Source of the DNA: Bacteroidota bacterium
GTDB lineage: Bacteria > Bacteroidota > Ignavibacteria > UBA10030 > UBA6906
Direction: 5' to 3'
DNA: 35,244 nt
NCBI GenBank assembly: GCA_017860635.1
Contig: JAGDMK010000004.1
Span: 1 to 35,244 of the forward strand
The notes under the pieces were generated by a model. The model was given only the letters and a program-made list of their open reading frames with translations, was not told the origin of the DNA and ran no database searches. Shown here piece after piece: positions 23,973 through 32,049 of the stretch (positions are counted from its first letter, which is position 1; every line of letters starts with the position of its first letter). The translations under genes and the position numbers were made by a program.

Positions 23973-26134
23973 GCAGACTACGGTTGAGAACACTCTCAGT
24001 CCCCAAAACGATCGGAGTCTCCACCGCGTCATTCGTGGCTGCGCTGCTTGTCGCGACGTCATCCATGCACGGAACCGCATTTGCGCAGGTCCAGGGTCGG
24101 GGGACAGACTCGGTCAGCATTGAACCGTTCAGAGATAGTGCACACCACTGGTATGACATCACCGATGAAGAGCATGTAATCACTCCTGTCGCAGGGCAAC
24201 GGCGCTACGCAAAGGGCCAGATGAAGGAGATCGCAGACAACATCCTTCTCTATCAAAAGAAGAATGGCGGTTGGCCAAAAAACTATGACATGCAGGCTAT
24301 CCTCACACCGCGGCAACGGGATGTGCTGCGCAAGCATGTGGATGACAACCAGACCACATTTGACAACGGTGCGACCCATGCGCAGGTGGACTTCCTCGCG
24401 CGGGCGTACCGTGCAACCCGGGAAGAGAAATACAGACGAGGGTGCGTGCGAGGGATAGAATTCATCCTTCAGGCTCAGTATCCGAACGGCGGGTGGCCGC
24501 AATTCTATCCTGACACGAGCGGCTACAGGCGGTATGTGACGTTCAATGACGGTGCAATGATGGGTGTGATGGGAGTGCTGCGGCATATCGCGACAGGGGC
24601 TGCGGAGTATGCATGGCTCGATGAGCCACTGCGGGTGAGAGCGAAGAGTGCATATGAAAAGGGACTTGCGTGCATCCTCGCATGCCAGATACGGGAGGGT
24701 AGGGAGTTGACGGGGTGGTGCCAGCAGCACGATGACCGCACGCTGAAACCCCGCCCGGCACGTTCCTTTGAGCCTGCCGCAGCTACAGGCATGGAGAGTG
24801 CGGAAGTCGTCCGGTTTCTCATGGAGATTGAGAATCCATCCAGGGAAATCATCGCGAGTGTACAGGGCGCCGTGGACTGGTTCTTTCGTTCCCGGATTAC
24901 CGGCATCCGTGCAGAGTTCGTCCGTGCACCGAACGCACGGTACCGGTTTCACGTGGCGGATTTTGACCGTGTGGTCATCTCCGATCCCGATGCTCCGCCG
25001 CTGTGGGCACGGTACTACGAGCTCGGGACAAATGTCCCGCTCTTCTGCAACAGGGACGGGAAGCCCGTGTACACACTGGGCGAAGTGGACAGAGAGCGGC
25101 GGACCGGTTATGCATGGTACACAGAAGAGCCGGCCTTCGTGATTGCCCGCTATCCGCCCTGGCAGCGGCGCTGGGATCCGGCACGGAATGTCCTGGCCGC
25201 AGACACACTTCTCCGGGCGCGTACCGTGCCAAGGGATACTTCATTCACGACGCAAAGCGCGTGGAGCAAGCTCCTGAAGCAGTACCCTCATGCCAGGCCT
25301 GCGACATTCGCCGGTTCCGGGAAGGTGCGGCTTCAGAAGAATCTTGTGTATGCTGCGCATGGATACAGGCACCTCTCTCTGGATATCTGCTCTCCCGCGG
25401 ACACGGCAGGCAGCCCGTATCCCGTGGTCATGCTGATCCATGGAGGAGGGTGGAGGTCAGGAGACCGGAGCCAGGAACTCCCTATGGCAGAAGCCCTGGC
25501 TGAGAGGGGATACGCGGCGGTGACGGTGGAATACCGGCTCTCCGCTGAAGCGCGCTATCCGGCAGGCCTCCACGATCTCAAGACTGCAATCCGCTGGATC
25601 CGTGCACACGCAGCAGAGTACGGGCTTCATCCCGACCGGATCGCCGTAATGGGCGGTTCTGCGGGAGGGACGCTGGCCGGATTGCTCGGGACGACGGCAG
25701 GATTGCCGGAGTTTGATGACAAGGGTGCCTACCCGGCAAGGTCGACGGCTGTCCAGGCCATTGTCGATATGGATGGAGTGCTTGACTTCGCTGATTCCGC
25801 GGAGAGCGGCAAGGATAATGATCCTGCCAGGCCGTCTGCCGGGAAGCTCTGGTTTGGCGCATCGTTCAAGGATAACCCTGACATCTGGCGGCACGCATCC
25901 CCGGTGCGATGGGTCAGTCGTCAGACACCCCCGTTGCTTGTCATCAACAGCTCAGTACCGCGGTTCCGCGGCGGGCGGGATGAGATGATCAGCCGGCTGC
26001 GCGAATTCGGGATTCCTGCCGAGGTCTATGAATTCCCCGATGCCCCGCACCCATTCTGGCTCATGCATCCCTGGGTCGACACGGTGCGGGACAAGGTCGC
26101 TGCGTTCCTGGACAGAGTCCTGAAAGGTGTCTAG
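23969..26134 (+). CDS. Pectate lyase (PL10-like) fused to a C-terminal alpha/beta-hydrolase esterase domain
   Basis: N-terminal NILLYQKKNGGWPKNYDMQ...NGATHAQVDFLARAYRATREEKYRRGCVRGIEFILQAQYPNGGWPQFYPDTSGYRRYVTFNDGAMMGVMGVL (PL10 type); C-terminal VVMLIHGGGWRSGDRS, IAVMGGSAGGTLAGLLG, DAPHPFWL. Confidence 0.92.
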   Translation: MSRLRLRTLSVPKTIGVSTASFVAALLVATSSMHGTAFAQVQGRGTDSVSIEPFRDSAHHWYDITDEEHVITPVAGQRRYAKGQMKEIADNILLYQKKNGGWPKNYDMQAILTPRQRDVLRKHVDDNQTTFDNGATHAQVDFLARAYRATREEKYRRGCVRGIEFILQAQYPNGGWPQFYPDTSGYRRYVTFNDGAMMGVMGVLRHIATGAAEYAWLDEPLRVRAKSAYEKGLACILACQIREGRELTGWCQQHDDRTLKPRPARSFEPAAATGMESAEVVRFLMEIENPSREIIASVQGAVDWFFRSRITGIRAEFVRAPNARYRFHVADFDRVVISDPDAPPLWARYYELGTNVPLFCNRDGKPVYTLGEVDRERRTGYAWYTEEPAFVIARYPPWQRRWDPARNVLAADTLLRARTVPRDTSFTTQSAWSKLLKQYPHARPATFAGSGKVRLQKNLVYAAHGYRHLSLDICSPADTAGSPYPVVMLIHGGGWRSGDRSQELPMAEALAERGYAAVTVEYRLSAEARYPAGLHDLKTAIRWIRAHAAEYGLHPDRIAVMGGSAGGTLAGLLGTTAGLPEFDDKGAYPARSTAVQAIVDMDGVLDFADSAESGKDNDPARPSAGKLWFGASFKDNPDIWRHASPVRWVSRQTPPLLVINSSVPRFRGGRDEMISRLREFGIPAEVYEFPDAPHPFWLMHPWVDTVRDKVAAFLDRVLKGV

Positions 26135-26178
26135 TCTCGGGCGCCGTGCCCACGCCCCTTCTGCCGAATCCTGCCTGT

Positions 26179-26200
26179 GTAATGAGCATATGCTCATTAC
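26179..26200. repeat. Perfect 22-bp palindrome GTAATGAGCATATGCTCATTAC
   Basis: Read directly; lies 45 bp after the pectate lyase-esterase stop in a convergent intergenic region. Can fold as a 9-bp stem with an ATAT loop followed by TTT. Confidence 0.85.
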
Positions 26201-26259
26201 TTTGAAGCGGCATTCTACGGCCTTTGTCAACCTTTCCTAAAGAGGGAGAGAACGGATCC

Positions 26260-26277
26260 CCCGGCGGTTACGCCGGG
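26260..26277. terminator. GC hairpin CCCGGCG-GTTA-CGCCGGG between convergent genes
   Basis: Perfect 7-bp stem with 4-nt loop; no T-tract, so terminator function is uncertain. Confidence 0.35.
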
Positions 26278-26370
26278 CGGGGAGAAGTCAGCATCCCCCC
26301 CGGCAGGCACGCTGGATGCGGAAGTGCACATTCCCCCTGAGTATGCACGCGGCCGGGGGGATAAGAAATG

Positions 26371-27597
26371 CTAGCGCGGAAACTTCTCCAGGATATCCCT
26401 GACGGCATCCTTGTGGAGGGCAACGCCGAGCATCTTCAGCTTCACGTAGTCTTCGTGGTAGAAGTAGTACCCGGGATGAGCGCTGTTGTAAGCGCTGCTC
26501 CAGGAATCCTTGATGAGATACCAGTCCTTGCCGTTCCGTTCGACATACCCCACGAGATGAAGGCCATGGTCGTCTGCCGTGGTGCCGTTGCTGAACCGGA
26601 ACTGCCGTGCAGCGTCATCGATCGCTGTCGAAGGGATGTCGAACGAAGGGACGACCGCAATCCCCGCCTTTCCCCTGGAGTATCCGGCCTCCGAAAAGTC
26701 CCCGCCGATTGCGAGCGAATACCCGCTGCGGATGGCGCGCTTCACGATCGTCATGAACACATCCAGCGGCACATTGTGGTACTCCTTGCTGTGCCACCAG
26801 TTGTCGGGCACCTCAAACTCGATCTTCGTGTAATACGGCTGTTCCAGCAATGAGAGAAAATCCACATAGTCATCCGGGTTCAGCCGCACCACAGTCTTCA
26901 GGTATTCTTTCGGACTCAACGGTTTCCCGTCGACAAGGAACGTTGCTGGGGGAGTTCCCATGTGGTGGTCCAGAAGTGCCCGCACGGTTGCGATGACCTC
27001 GGCTTCATTCCATGCCCCCGCCTCTTTGACCGACGTGAGGTACTTCTTGAATTCGGGAAACAGGGTGTACTCGTGGTTGTAGTACTTCTGACCCTCCTTG
27101 AGTCCGGTGAACGCTTCCCGCGGCATGGCACCATACTGCTTCAGGATTCTGAAGACCGCGTTGGCTTCGGATCCCTCACCCAGGTGGGATTCACCGCGCG
27201 TCCGGACGTATTCTCTGGCCTTCTCAACATATTCCCAGTAGACGGTGTGGAGCTCCGAGAGCTTGATCGTACGGCCGGACGTACGCATGATTTCCGATTC
27301 AAGGAGCGACGTCGCAGAAAAACACCAGCACATGCCCGAACGCCCCTGCAGCAGGGGAGGCAGGTGTTTAACCGTGGTGAACTCTTTGACCTCCTTCGGC
27401 TGATCGACAGCGGCGAAGTCCACCATCATCATGTTCTTTTTCGCATCCTTGTCCGGCTTTGCGCCATCCAGAATCGCATTGAGTGAATCCAGCATGGCAT
27501 CAATGCGGACCTCGAACACCGGATGAGCAACCTTCTCCTGGGCCCACGATATCATTGCGCACGCCCCGATGAGGGCAACGAAGAGAATGTGTCGCAT
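26371..27597 (-). CDS. Secreted C1B (bleomycin hydrolase/PepC-like) cysteine peptidase
   Basis: Signal MRHILFVALIGACAMISWAQ; LLQGRSGMCWCFSATSLLESEIMR (Cys); DDHGLHLVGYVERNGKDWYLIKDSWSSAYN (His, Asn). Start set to ATG 27597. Confidence 0.87.
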   Translation of the reverse strand: MRHILFVALIGACAMISWAQEKVAHPVFEVRIDAMLDSLNAILDGAKPDKDAKKNMMMVDFAAVDQPKEVKEFTTVKHLPPLLQGRSGMCWCFSATSLLESEIMRTSGRTIKLSELHTVYWEYVEKAREYVRTRGESHLGEGSEANAVFRILKQYGAMPREAFTGLKEGQKYYNHEYTLFPEFKKYLTSVKEAGAWNEAEVIATVRALLDHHMGTPPATFLVDGKPLSPKEYLKTVVRLNPDDYVDFLSLLEQPYYTKIEFEVPDNWWHSKEYHNVPLDVFMTIVKRAIRSGYSLAIGGDFSEAGYSRGKAGIAVVPSFDIPSTAIDDAARQFRFSNGTTADDHGLHLVGYVERNGKDWYLIKDSWSSAYNSAHPGYYFYHEDYVKLKMLGVALHKDAVRDILEKFPR

Positions 27598-27625
27598 ATA
27601 CGTTTCCTTTCGCACGAGACCGGAA

Positions 27626-29665
27626 CTAGTGAGTCTCGATCGAGAACTCCGGGACTGTTCCGGAGTCGATGACACGCACAGATGCGGTGCGGTTCCCTGA
27701 TGAGATATGGGCTGTGTAGACGGCACCTTCCCGGTCGACCCGCGCGCTCCCAATCGTGCCAGCCGACTGAGTAGGAACAAGAACCGTGACCAAGCATACC
27801 TCTTTGGCTGGCTGGGCAGTCGCCACGTCGGCATAAGGATAGAGCCGGGCCTGTGCCGGAGGAATGTCCGGCAGCGAAGCAGTGTATTTCACTCCGCTGT
27901 TGGAAGCAGCGCTGCCAGTGAGGCGGGCAAGGGGCCTCGTGATCGTGAAGGCCTCCTGGTGGACAACAACAGATCCTTTCCCATCCGTGTTGTAGCCATA
28001 GAACCGGGCCAGCACCGTCGACGCCGTGTCCCTCTTTAGAACCTTGTCAACGATTACCACGGCAGGAAGTTCCGTAAGGGTTACCACGGTTCGCGTGATG
28101 GACTGGACATCCGGCTGGACGAGTGCGTATGCAGGTGTGGCATCGCTTGTCCAGAAGAAATAGCCATCCCGTTCTCCTCTGCGTATAATCGTTGCCGACG
28201 CACGAGAAGAGTTGGTCCCTTCGCTTCCGTCAACGTACTGATGTCCCTTTCCGTCGATCAACACTGCGCTGTGCCCCGCAGTCAGGCGCATCTTCCAGGC
28301 AGGGTCCAAGCGGAAGTACGGCGGTCGGAAAGGATCAACAACGAGCCGCTCTCCGAAACACTTGACTATCAGGCTGTTGCGGTCAGCGTGCTCGTGGTTG
28401 AACGGACCTCCGCTGCGCAGGGCAACCACGAGATCGGCCGGTCGGTATCCTGTCCGCCCGACGAGCCACCCGAGATCTGAATGCCAGACCCGGCTCCCCG
28501 CGGGTGGAGGGGTGGAGGGGACTGTCGGATCGAAGTAAAGCACCGACCAGATATCCCGGGACTGTGCAAGATTCTCGCCGAACCAGCGTGCAATGCCGTC
28601 ACGGGTTTTTCCGGCAATCCAGAATGAGACCGATGCGTGTGCCGCGCCGCCTGCATCGCTGAAGTTCACAATCGTGAACGGTTCATCCTGTGTGGACTGG
28701 TTCATCGCGAAGAGGTAATCCTGATAGCCCTGCCAGTTCAGCATGTCGGTCAGGTCTGCGACACCCGAGCGGCGGAGAGCGTCGATGGCCTGGATGATGT
28801 GCAGCGTCGTGTAGTGGGCGTACGAGACGCCTTCGTTATACGACCCGTCCTTTGCGTAGATGTCACGGAATGTCCCGACGCTGTGGCTGGCCTGTTCGAG
28901 CCAGCGACGCGTGTCATCAGTGTCGCCCATGTGCGTTCGGTAGACGAGTGCCGAGAGCGCAAGTGCGGAAGCAGGAATGGCTTTGAGGTTGATCGTGTTG
29001 AGGATAATGGGCCACCGGGCAAGGCTGAGTCCCCGCTCCTGGGGGCGATGTGTGAAATACGTGCTCGTAGTATCCAATGACCACCCCTTCACGCGCTCCG
29101 GATAGCGCATGCCGTACGTCGCCAGGTAGCACGGTTCCGTGCCCCGTTCTGCCATGATTGTGAGCCAGCGCTTCCGCTCTGCAGAAGAGACCCGTTCTCC
29201 CAGGGCTTCGATGGTAATGGCAACGGCGATCGCCGAATTCGGCGCGCGCTGGAGTCCGATGACCTGTGTCCCGCCTTCGAGAAAGTAATCCCATTTCGGA
29301 AACTTCATCAGGGTCTCGACGCACTCCTTCGCCAGCGCGGCGGCGTCTGCGTCGCCCATGTACAAGTACAGGAGCGACATTTTTTGCGCCAGGTCGCCCA
29401 CGCGGGAGATATCATAGAGGTGGTCGTTGTAGCGCACCTCGGACCTGAGGAATTTCCGCTCGCGCACTCGGTCCAGGGTGTCCATTTGCGTTCGCAGTAT
29501 TGAAAAGAGAGGGTTTGTTGCGTACAATTCGCGGTACCGGGACATCTGTTGAGGTTCGAAGAAGACCCCGCCGCCAGTCGATGCGATCAGAACGGCCTGT
29601 ACGCCGAGAATCGCAGCGATCACCAGGCCGGATCTGAGAGTGGTGTGATCTGGACGAAAAACCAT
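27626..29665 (-). CDS. Heparinase II/III-family protein (polysaccharide-lyase-like)
   Basis: AITIEALGERVSSAERKRW...DGSYNEGVSYAHYTTLHIIQAIDAL...LVVALRSGGPFNHEHADRNSLIVKCFGERLVVDPF...HSAVLIDGKGH. Confidence 0.82.
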   Translation of the reverse strand: MVFRPDHTTLRSGLVIAAILGVQAVLIASTGGGVFFEPQQMSRYRELYATNPLFSILRTQMDTLDRVRERKFLRSEVRYNDHLYDISRVGDLAQKMSLLYLYMGDADAAALAKECVETLMKFPKWDYFLEGGTQVIGLQRAPNSAIAVAITIEALGERVSSAERKRWLTIMAERGTEPCYLATYGMRYPERVKGWSLDTTSTYFTHRPQERGLSLARWPIILNTINLKAIPASALALSALVYRTHMGDTDDTRRWLEQASHSVGTFRDIYAKDGSYNEGVSYAHYTTLHIIQAIDALRRSGVADLTDMLNWQGYQDYLFAMNQSTQDEPFTIVNFSDAGGAAHASVSFWIAGKTRDGIARWFGENLAQSRDIWSVLYFDPTVPSTPPPAGSRVWHSDLGWLVGRTGYRPADLVVALRSGGPFNHEHADRNSLIVKCFGERLVVDPFRPPYFRLDPAWKMRLTAGHSAVLIDGKGHQYVDGSEGTNSSRASATIIRRGERDGYFFWTSDATPAYALVQPDVQSITRTVVTLTELPAVVIVDKVLKRDTASTVLARFYGYNTDGKGSVVVHQEAFTITRPLARLTGSAASNSGVKYTASLPDIPPAQARLYPYADVATAQPAKEVCLVTVLVPTQSAGTIGSARVDREGAVYTAHISSGNRTASVRVIDSGTVPEFSIETH

Positions 29666-29809
29666 GGATTCTCCATAGGAAGGTGGGAAAATTCGAGCGA
29701 TGCTGCACCAAACCTATGGAAACCTGCGACGAGAATCAATCAATTTTGACATTTCTGTGACATTTCACGATCCCCGGAAGACGTATCTTGGTAAAAAGAG
29801 GAGGGCCAG

Positions 29810-30805
29810 ATGACGGCGAGAGCAGAGTACGGCAGGAGGATGGTGGCAGCGACTGCTGCGGTCGTTCTGACTATTGTCCTGGGAGGATGCACAACGACAG
29901 AGCAAGTCCAGATGTTTGTCCGCGATGCGTATGTTGATGGTCCCGTCATGTCACCGCCCGTACACGTGGCTACAGAACACGCACGAAACACCATGACCAT
30001 CTCGGCATACGGAGTTGCCCAGCGAGCGGCAACGTTTCGCGGTACCGTGGATGGCTCGGGGTCCGGGATGTGGCGTCCACAATCGGATACGATTCGGCAA
30101 CCCTCAGGGACGTCACTGCCGCGGGAAGACACCCGCACGCACAATCTGTTCTGGTATACGCCGGAATATTCAGGCGGTGTTCACTTCGACATAGCATGGG
30201 AGTCCTTCGCGCTTTCATTGGGCGGGGCCTTTGCCGCGCACGAAGGGTCAACCCGGATGGGCTGGATGGCAGGTGTTGGGTTCTTCTCACGGGAGACAAG
30301 CGCGGTCAGGGTGCGGTTCGATGTTGGCGTGTTCGGGCAGGCCATGGATTTCGATGCACGTGCGATGGTGATCACAACGAGGAGCACCGAGTGGTGGGGC
30401 AGCTCATCGAAAAGCGTGGACACGGCCTACTATTTCGACAGTGCCACTGAATCGGGATTAGGTTACTACGGATCGCTGACGGTCAATACGGCCCAAAGCG
30501 CCTGGCCCGTGAACCTCTTCCTGCAGCTCAACTGCGTCGTGCAGCCCCTCCTGAGTTACACGCCGCTGAGGCGGACGACCGTCGACTGGGTTCTCTTCTT
30601 TCCTGTTGAGAGCAGCTCCGGATCAGGAAAGGTGACGACATCCACGACGTTCCTCGGGATCGCTCCGGGCGTCTACCTGGAACCGTCCGCATCCTCCGTC
30701 CTGCTGGCAGGAGTTCGGATTGTGAAGGACGTGTCGGGGACGATGAAGAAGCCTGAAACTGTGGTGATGCCGTTTGTACAGTTCGGCCTGAGGATAGGCA
30801 TGTAA
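29810..30805 (+). CDS. Predicted lipoprotein/outer-membrane protein of unknown function
   Basis: Lipobox-type signal AAVVLTIVLGGCTTTEQ; alternating aromatic/beta-rich C-terminal part ending in an aromatic/hydrophobic strand (VVMPFVQFGLRIGM). Confidence 0.65.
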   Translation: MTARAEYGRRMVAATAAVVLTIVLGGCTTTEQVQMFVRDAYVDGPVMSPPVHVATEHARNTMTISAYGVAQRAATFRGTVDGSGSGMWRPQSDTIRQPSGTSLPREDTRTHNLFWYTPEYSGGVHFDIAWESFALSLGGAFAAHEGSTRMGWMAGVGFFSRETSAVRVRFDVGVFGQAMDFDARAMVITTRSTEWWGSSSKSVDTAYYFDSATESGLGYYGSLTVNTAQSAWPVNLFLQLNCVVQPLLSYTPLRRTTVDWVLFFPVESSSGSGKVTTSTTFLGIAPGVYLEPSASSVLLAGVRIVKDVSGTMKKPETVVMPFVQFGLRIGM

Positions 30806-30817
30806 GAGGGCCGTAAG

Positions 30818-30926
30818 TGCCTCAGTGAATCTTCCTTTCAAACGGGCCCCTCGTTGCCTCAGTCAAGTTTCTATTCGAACGGGGACTAGTTGCCCAGTTA
30901 AGTTTCTATTCGAACGGGGGATTGCC
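30818..30926. repeat. Three tandem 36-37-bp repeats (core AAGTTTCTATTCGAACGGGG)
   Basis: TGCCTCAGTGAATCTTCCTTTCAAACGGGCCCCTCGT / TGCCTCAGTCAAGTTTCTATTCGAACGGGGACTAGT / TGCCCAGTTAAGTTTCTATTCGAACGGGGGATTGCC. Confidence 0.85.
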
Positions 30927-30984
30927 TTTTATCCGCTGAGTGTGTACAATGTCGGTACGTTGTACTGTTCTTTCAGGATACCAG

Positions 30985-32031
30985 ATGACAGGACGATTGC
31001 CGCTTGCCGCTGTTCCTGTGATTCTGTTCTGCCTCGGCGCCCCTGTCGCGGCAGCGCAGAATCAGTTGCCTGCCTCCGGAGATTCCTCCGGGACCGCGGC
31101 GATTCCCTACGACCCATTTGGCCCTGAAAACGCTCCCGATCATACCGGTCAGGGTTCCGGTGGCGTCCTGACTCCCACCCCGCACGATAACACCATTCAC
31201 ACGTATTTCACCCGAATCAACGCTGACTACTACGGCATTCAATACATGCTGGATTCGCCACTGCAGATCGCGGTGGGATCAGGCTGGTCTGCCTATGAGA
31301 CGCACGGGTACGGCTTCCAGCTCAAACTACGGACGAGCGGCTTCAAGGAACGGTACTACGATCCCCTTCGTCAGGAGGATGTTCCGTACTATCTGCTCTC
31401 GGCGGACGGATCGTTCGAGCATCCCTATCGTGAGCGACGCGTCAGAGCGTACAAAGTGAGGATCCACGTGATCACCCGGACCGAGGGTCTGGGAATGCCA
31501 GGCGTCGGGGTCATCGTGTCGAAAGGGAACCTGTTGGTGGCGAGCGATCGCGCCATGGGACGAAGGGTGGATTGTGAGCTCACCTGGCTACAGGTGGCGG
31601 GGGGGTACGTGATGCCGCTCTCCCCGAGAAAGGGTGGCGTCAACCTTGCGATCTGCGGCGGCGTTGATCTCCTCGGGATGAAGTACCAGTCTGCCGTCAG
31701 CGAACCAGGCGACTTCGTGGGAGGGAAGATTGGATCGATCGGATGGCTGGCCGCCCTCGGGTGGAACGCGAACGCCATCCTCAACCTCGCTGGCTACCTG
31801 GGCGGTGAATACGGCTTCTCGACAGGAGCTCTGGTCACGCACTCCAACAGGATTGTGTTCTCAGACATCGCACGGACAACCGTCCTGCTGGGCATCCAGG
31901 CAACCGGACGGTGGTTCAATGTTGTGGGCGGCATTCAGAAAGAATGGGAGTACATTGATTTCCAGGGCAGTGAGGTGGCGGACAGGGCGCTACGGTATTA
32001 TGTCGGAGTAAATGTCTATTTCCGACGCTAG
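30985..32031 (+). CDS. Secreted/outer-membrane protein of unknown function
   Basis: Signal peptide MTGRLPLAAVPVILFCLGAPVAAAQ; long Gly/aromatic beta-rich region ending ...RALRYYVGVNVYFRR, compatible with an outer-membrane barrel. Start set to ATG 30985. Confidence 0.65.
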   Translation: MTGRLPLAAVPVILFCLGAPVAAAQNQLPASGDSSGTAAIPYDPFGPENAPDHTGQGSGGVLTPTPHDNTIHTYFTRINADYYGIQYMLDSPLQIAVGSGWSAYETHGYGFQLKLRTSGFKERYYDPLRQEDVPYYLLSADGSFEHPYRERRVRAYKVRIHVITRTEGLGMPGVGVIVSKGNLLVASDRAMGRRVDCELTWLQVAGGYVMPLSPRKGGVNLAICGGVDLLGMKYQSAVSEPGDFVGGKIGSIGWLAALGWNANAILNLAGYLGGEYGFSTGALVTHSNRIVFSDIARTTVLLGIQATGRWFNVVGGIQKEWEYIDFQGSEVADRALRYYVGVNVYFRR

Positions 32032-32049
32032 GAAGTGAGAGGAGAAGGC

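Noticed and set aside
30818-30926. Possible mini-CRISPR array
   Set aside because: Whole units are similar to each other, with no conserved-repeat plus variable-spacer pattern and no cas genes in the window.
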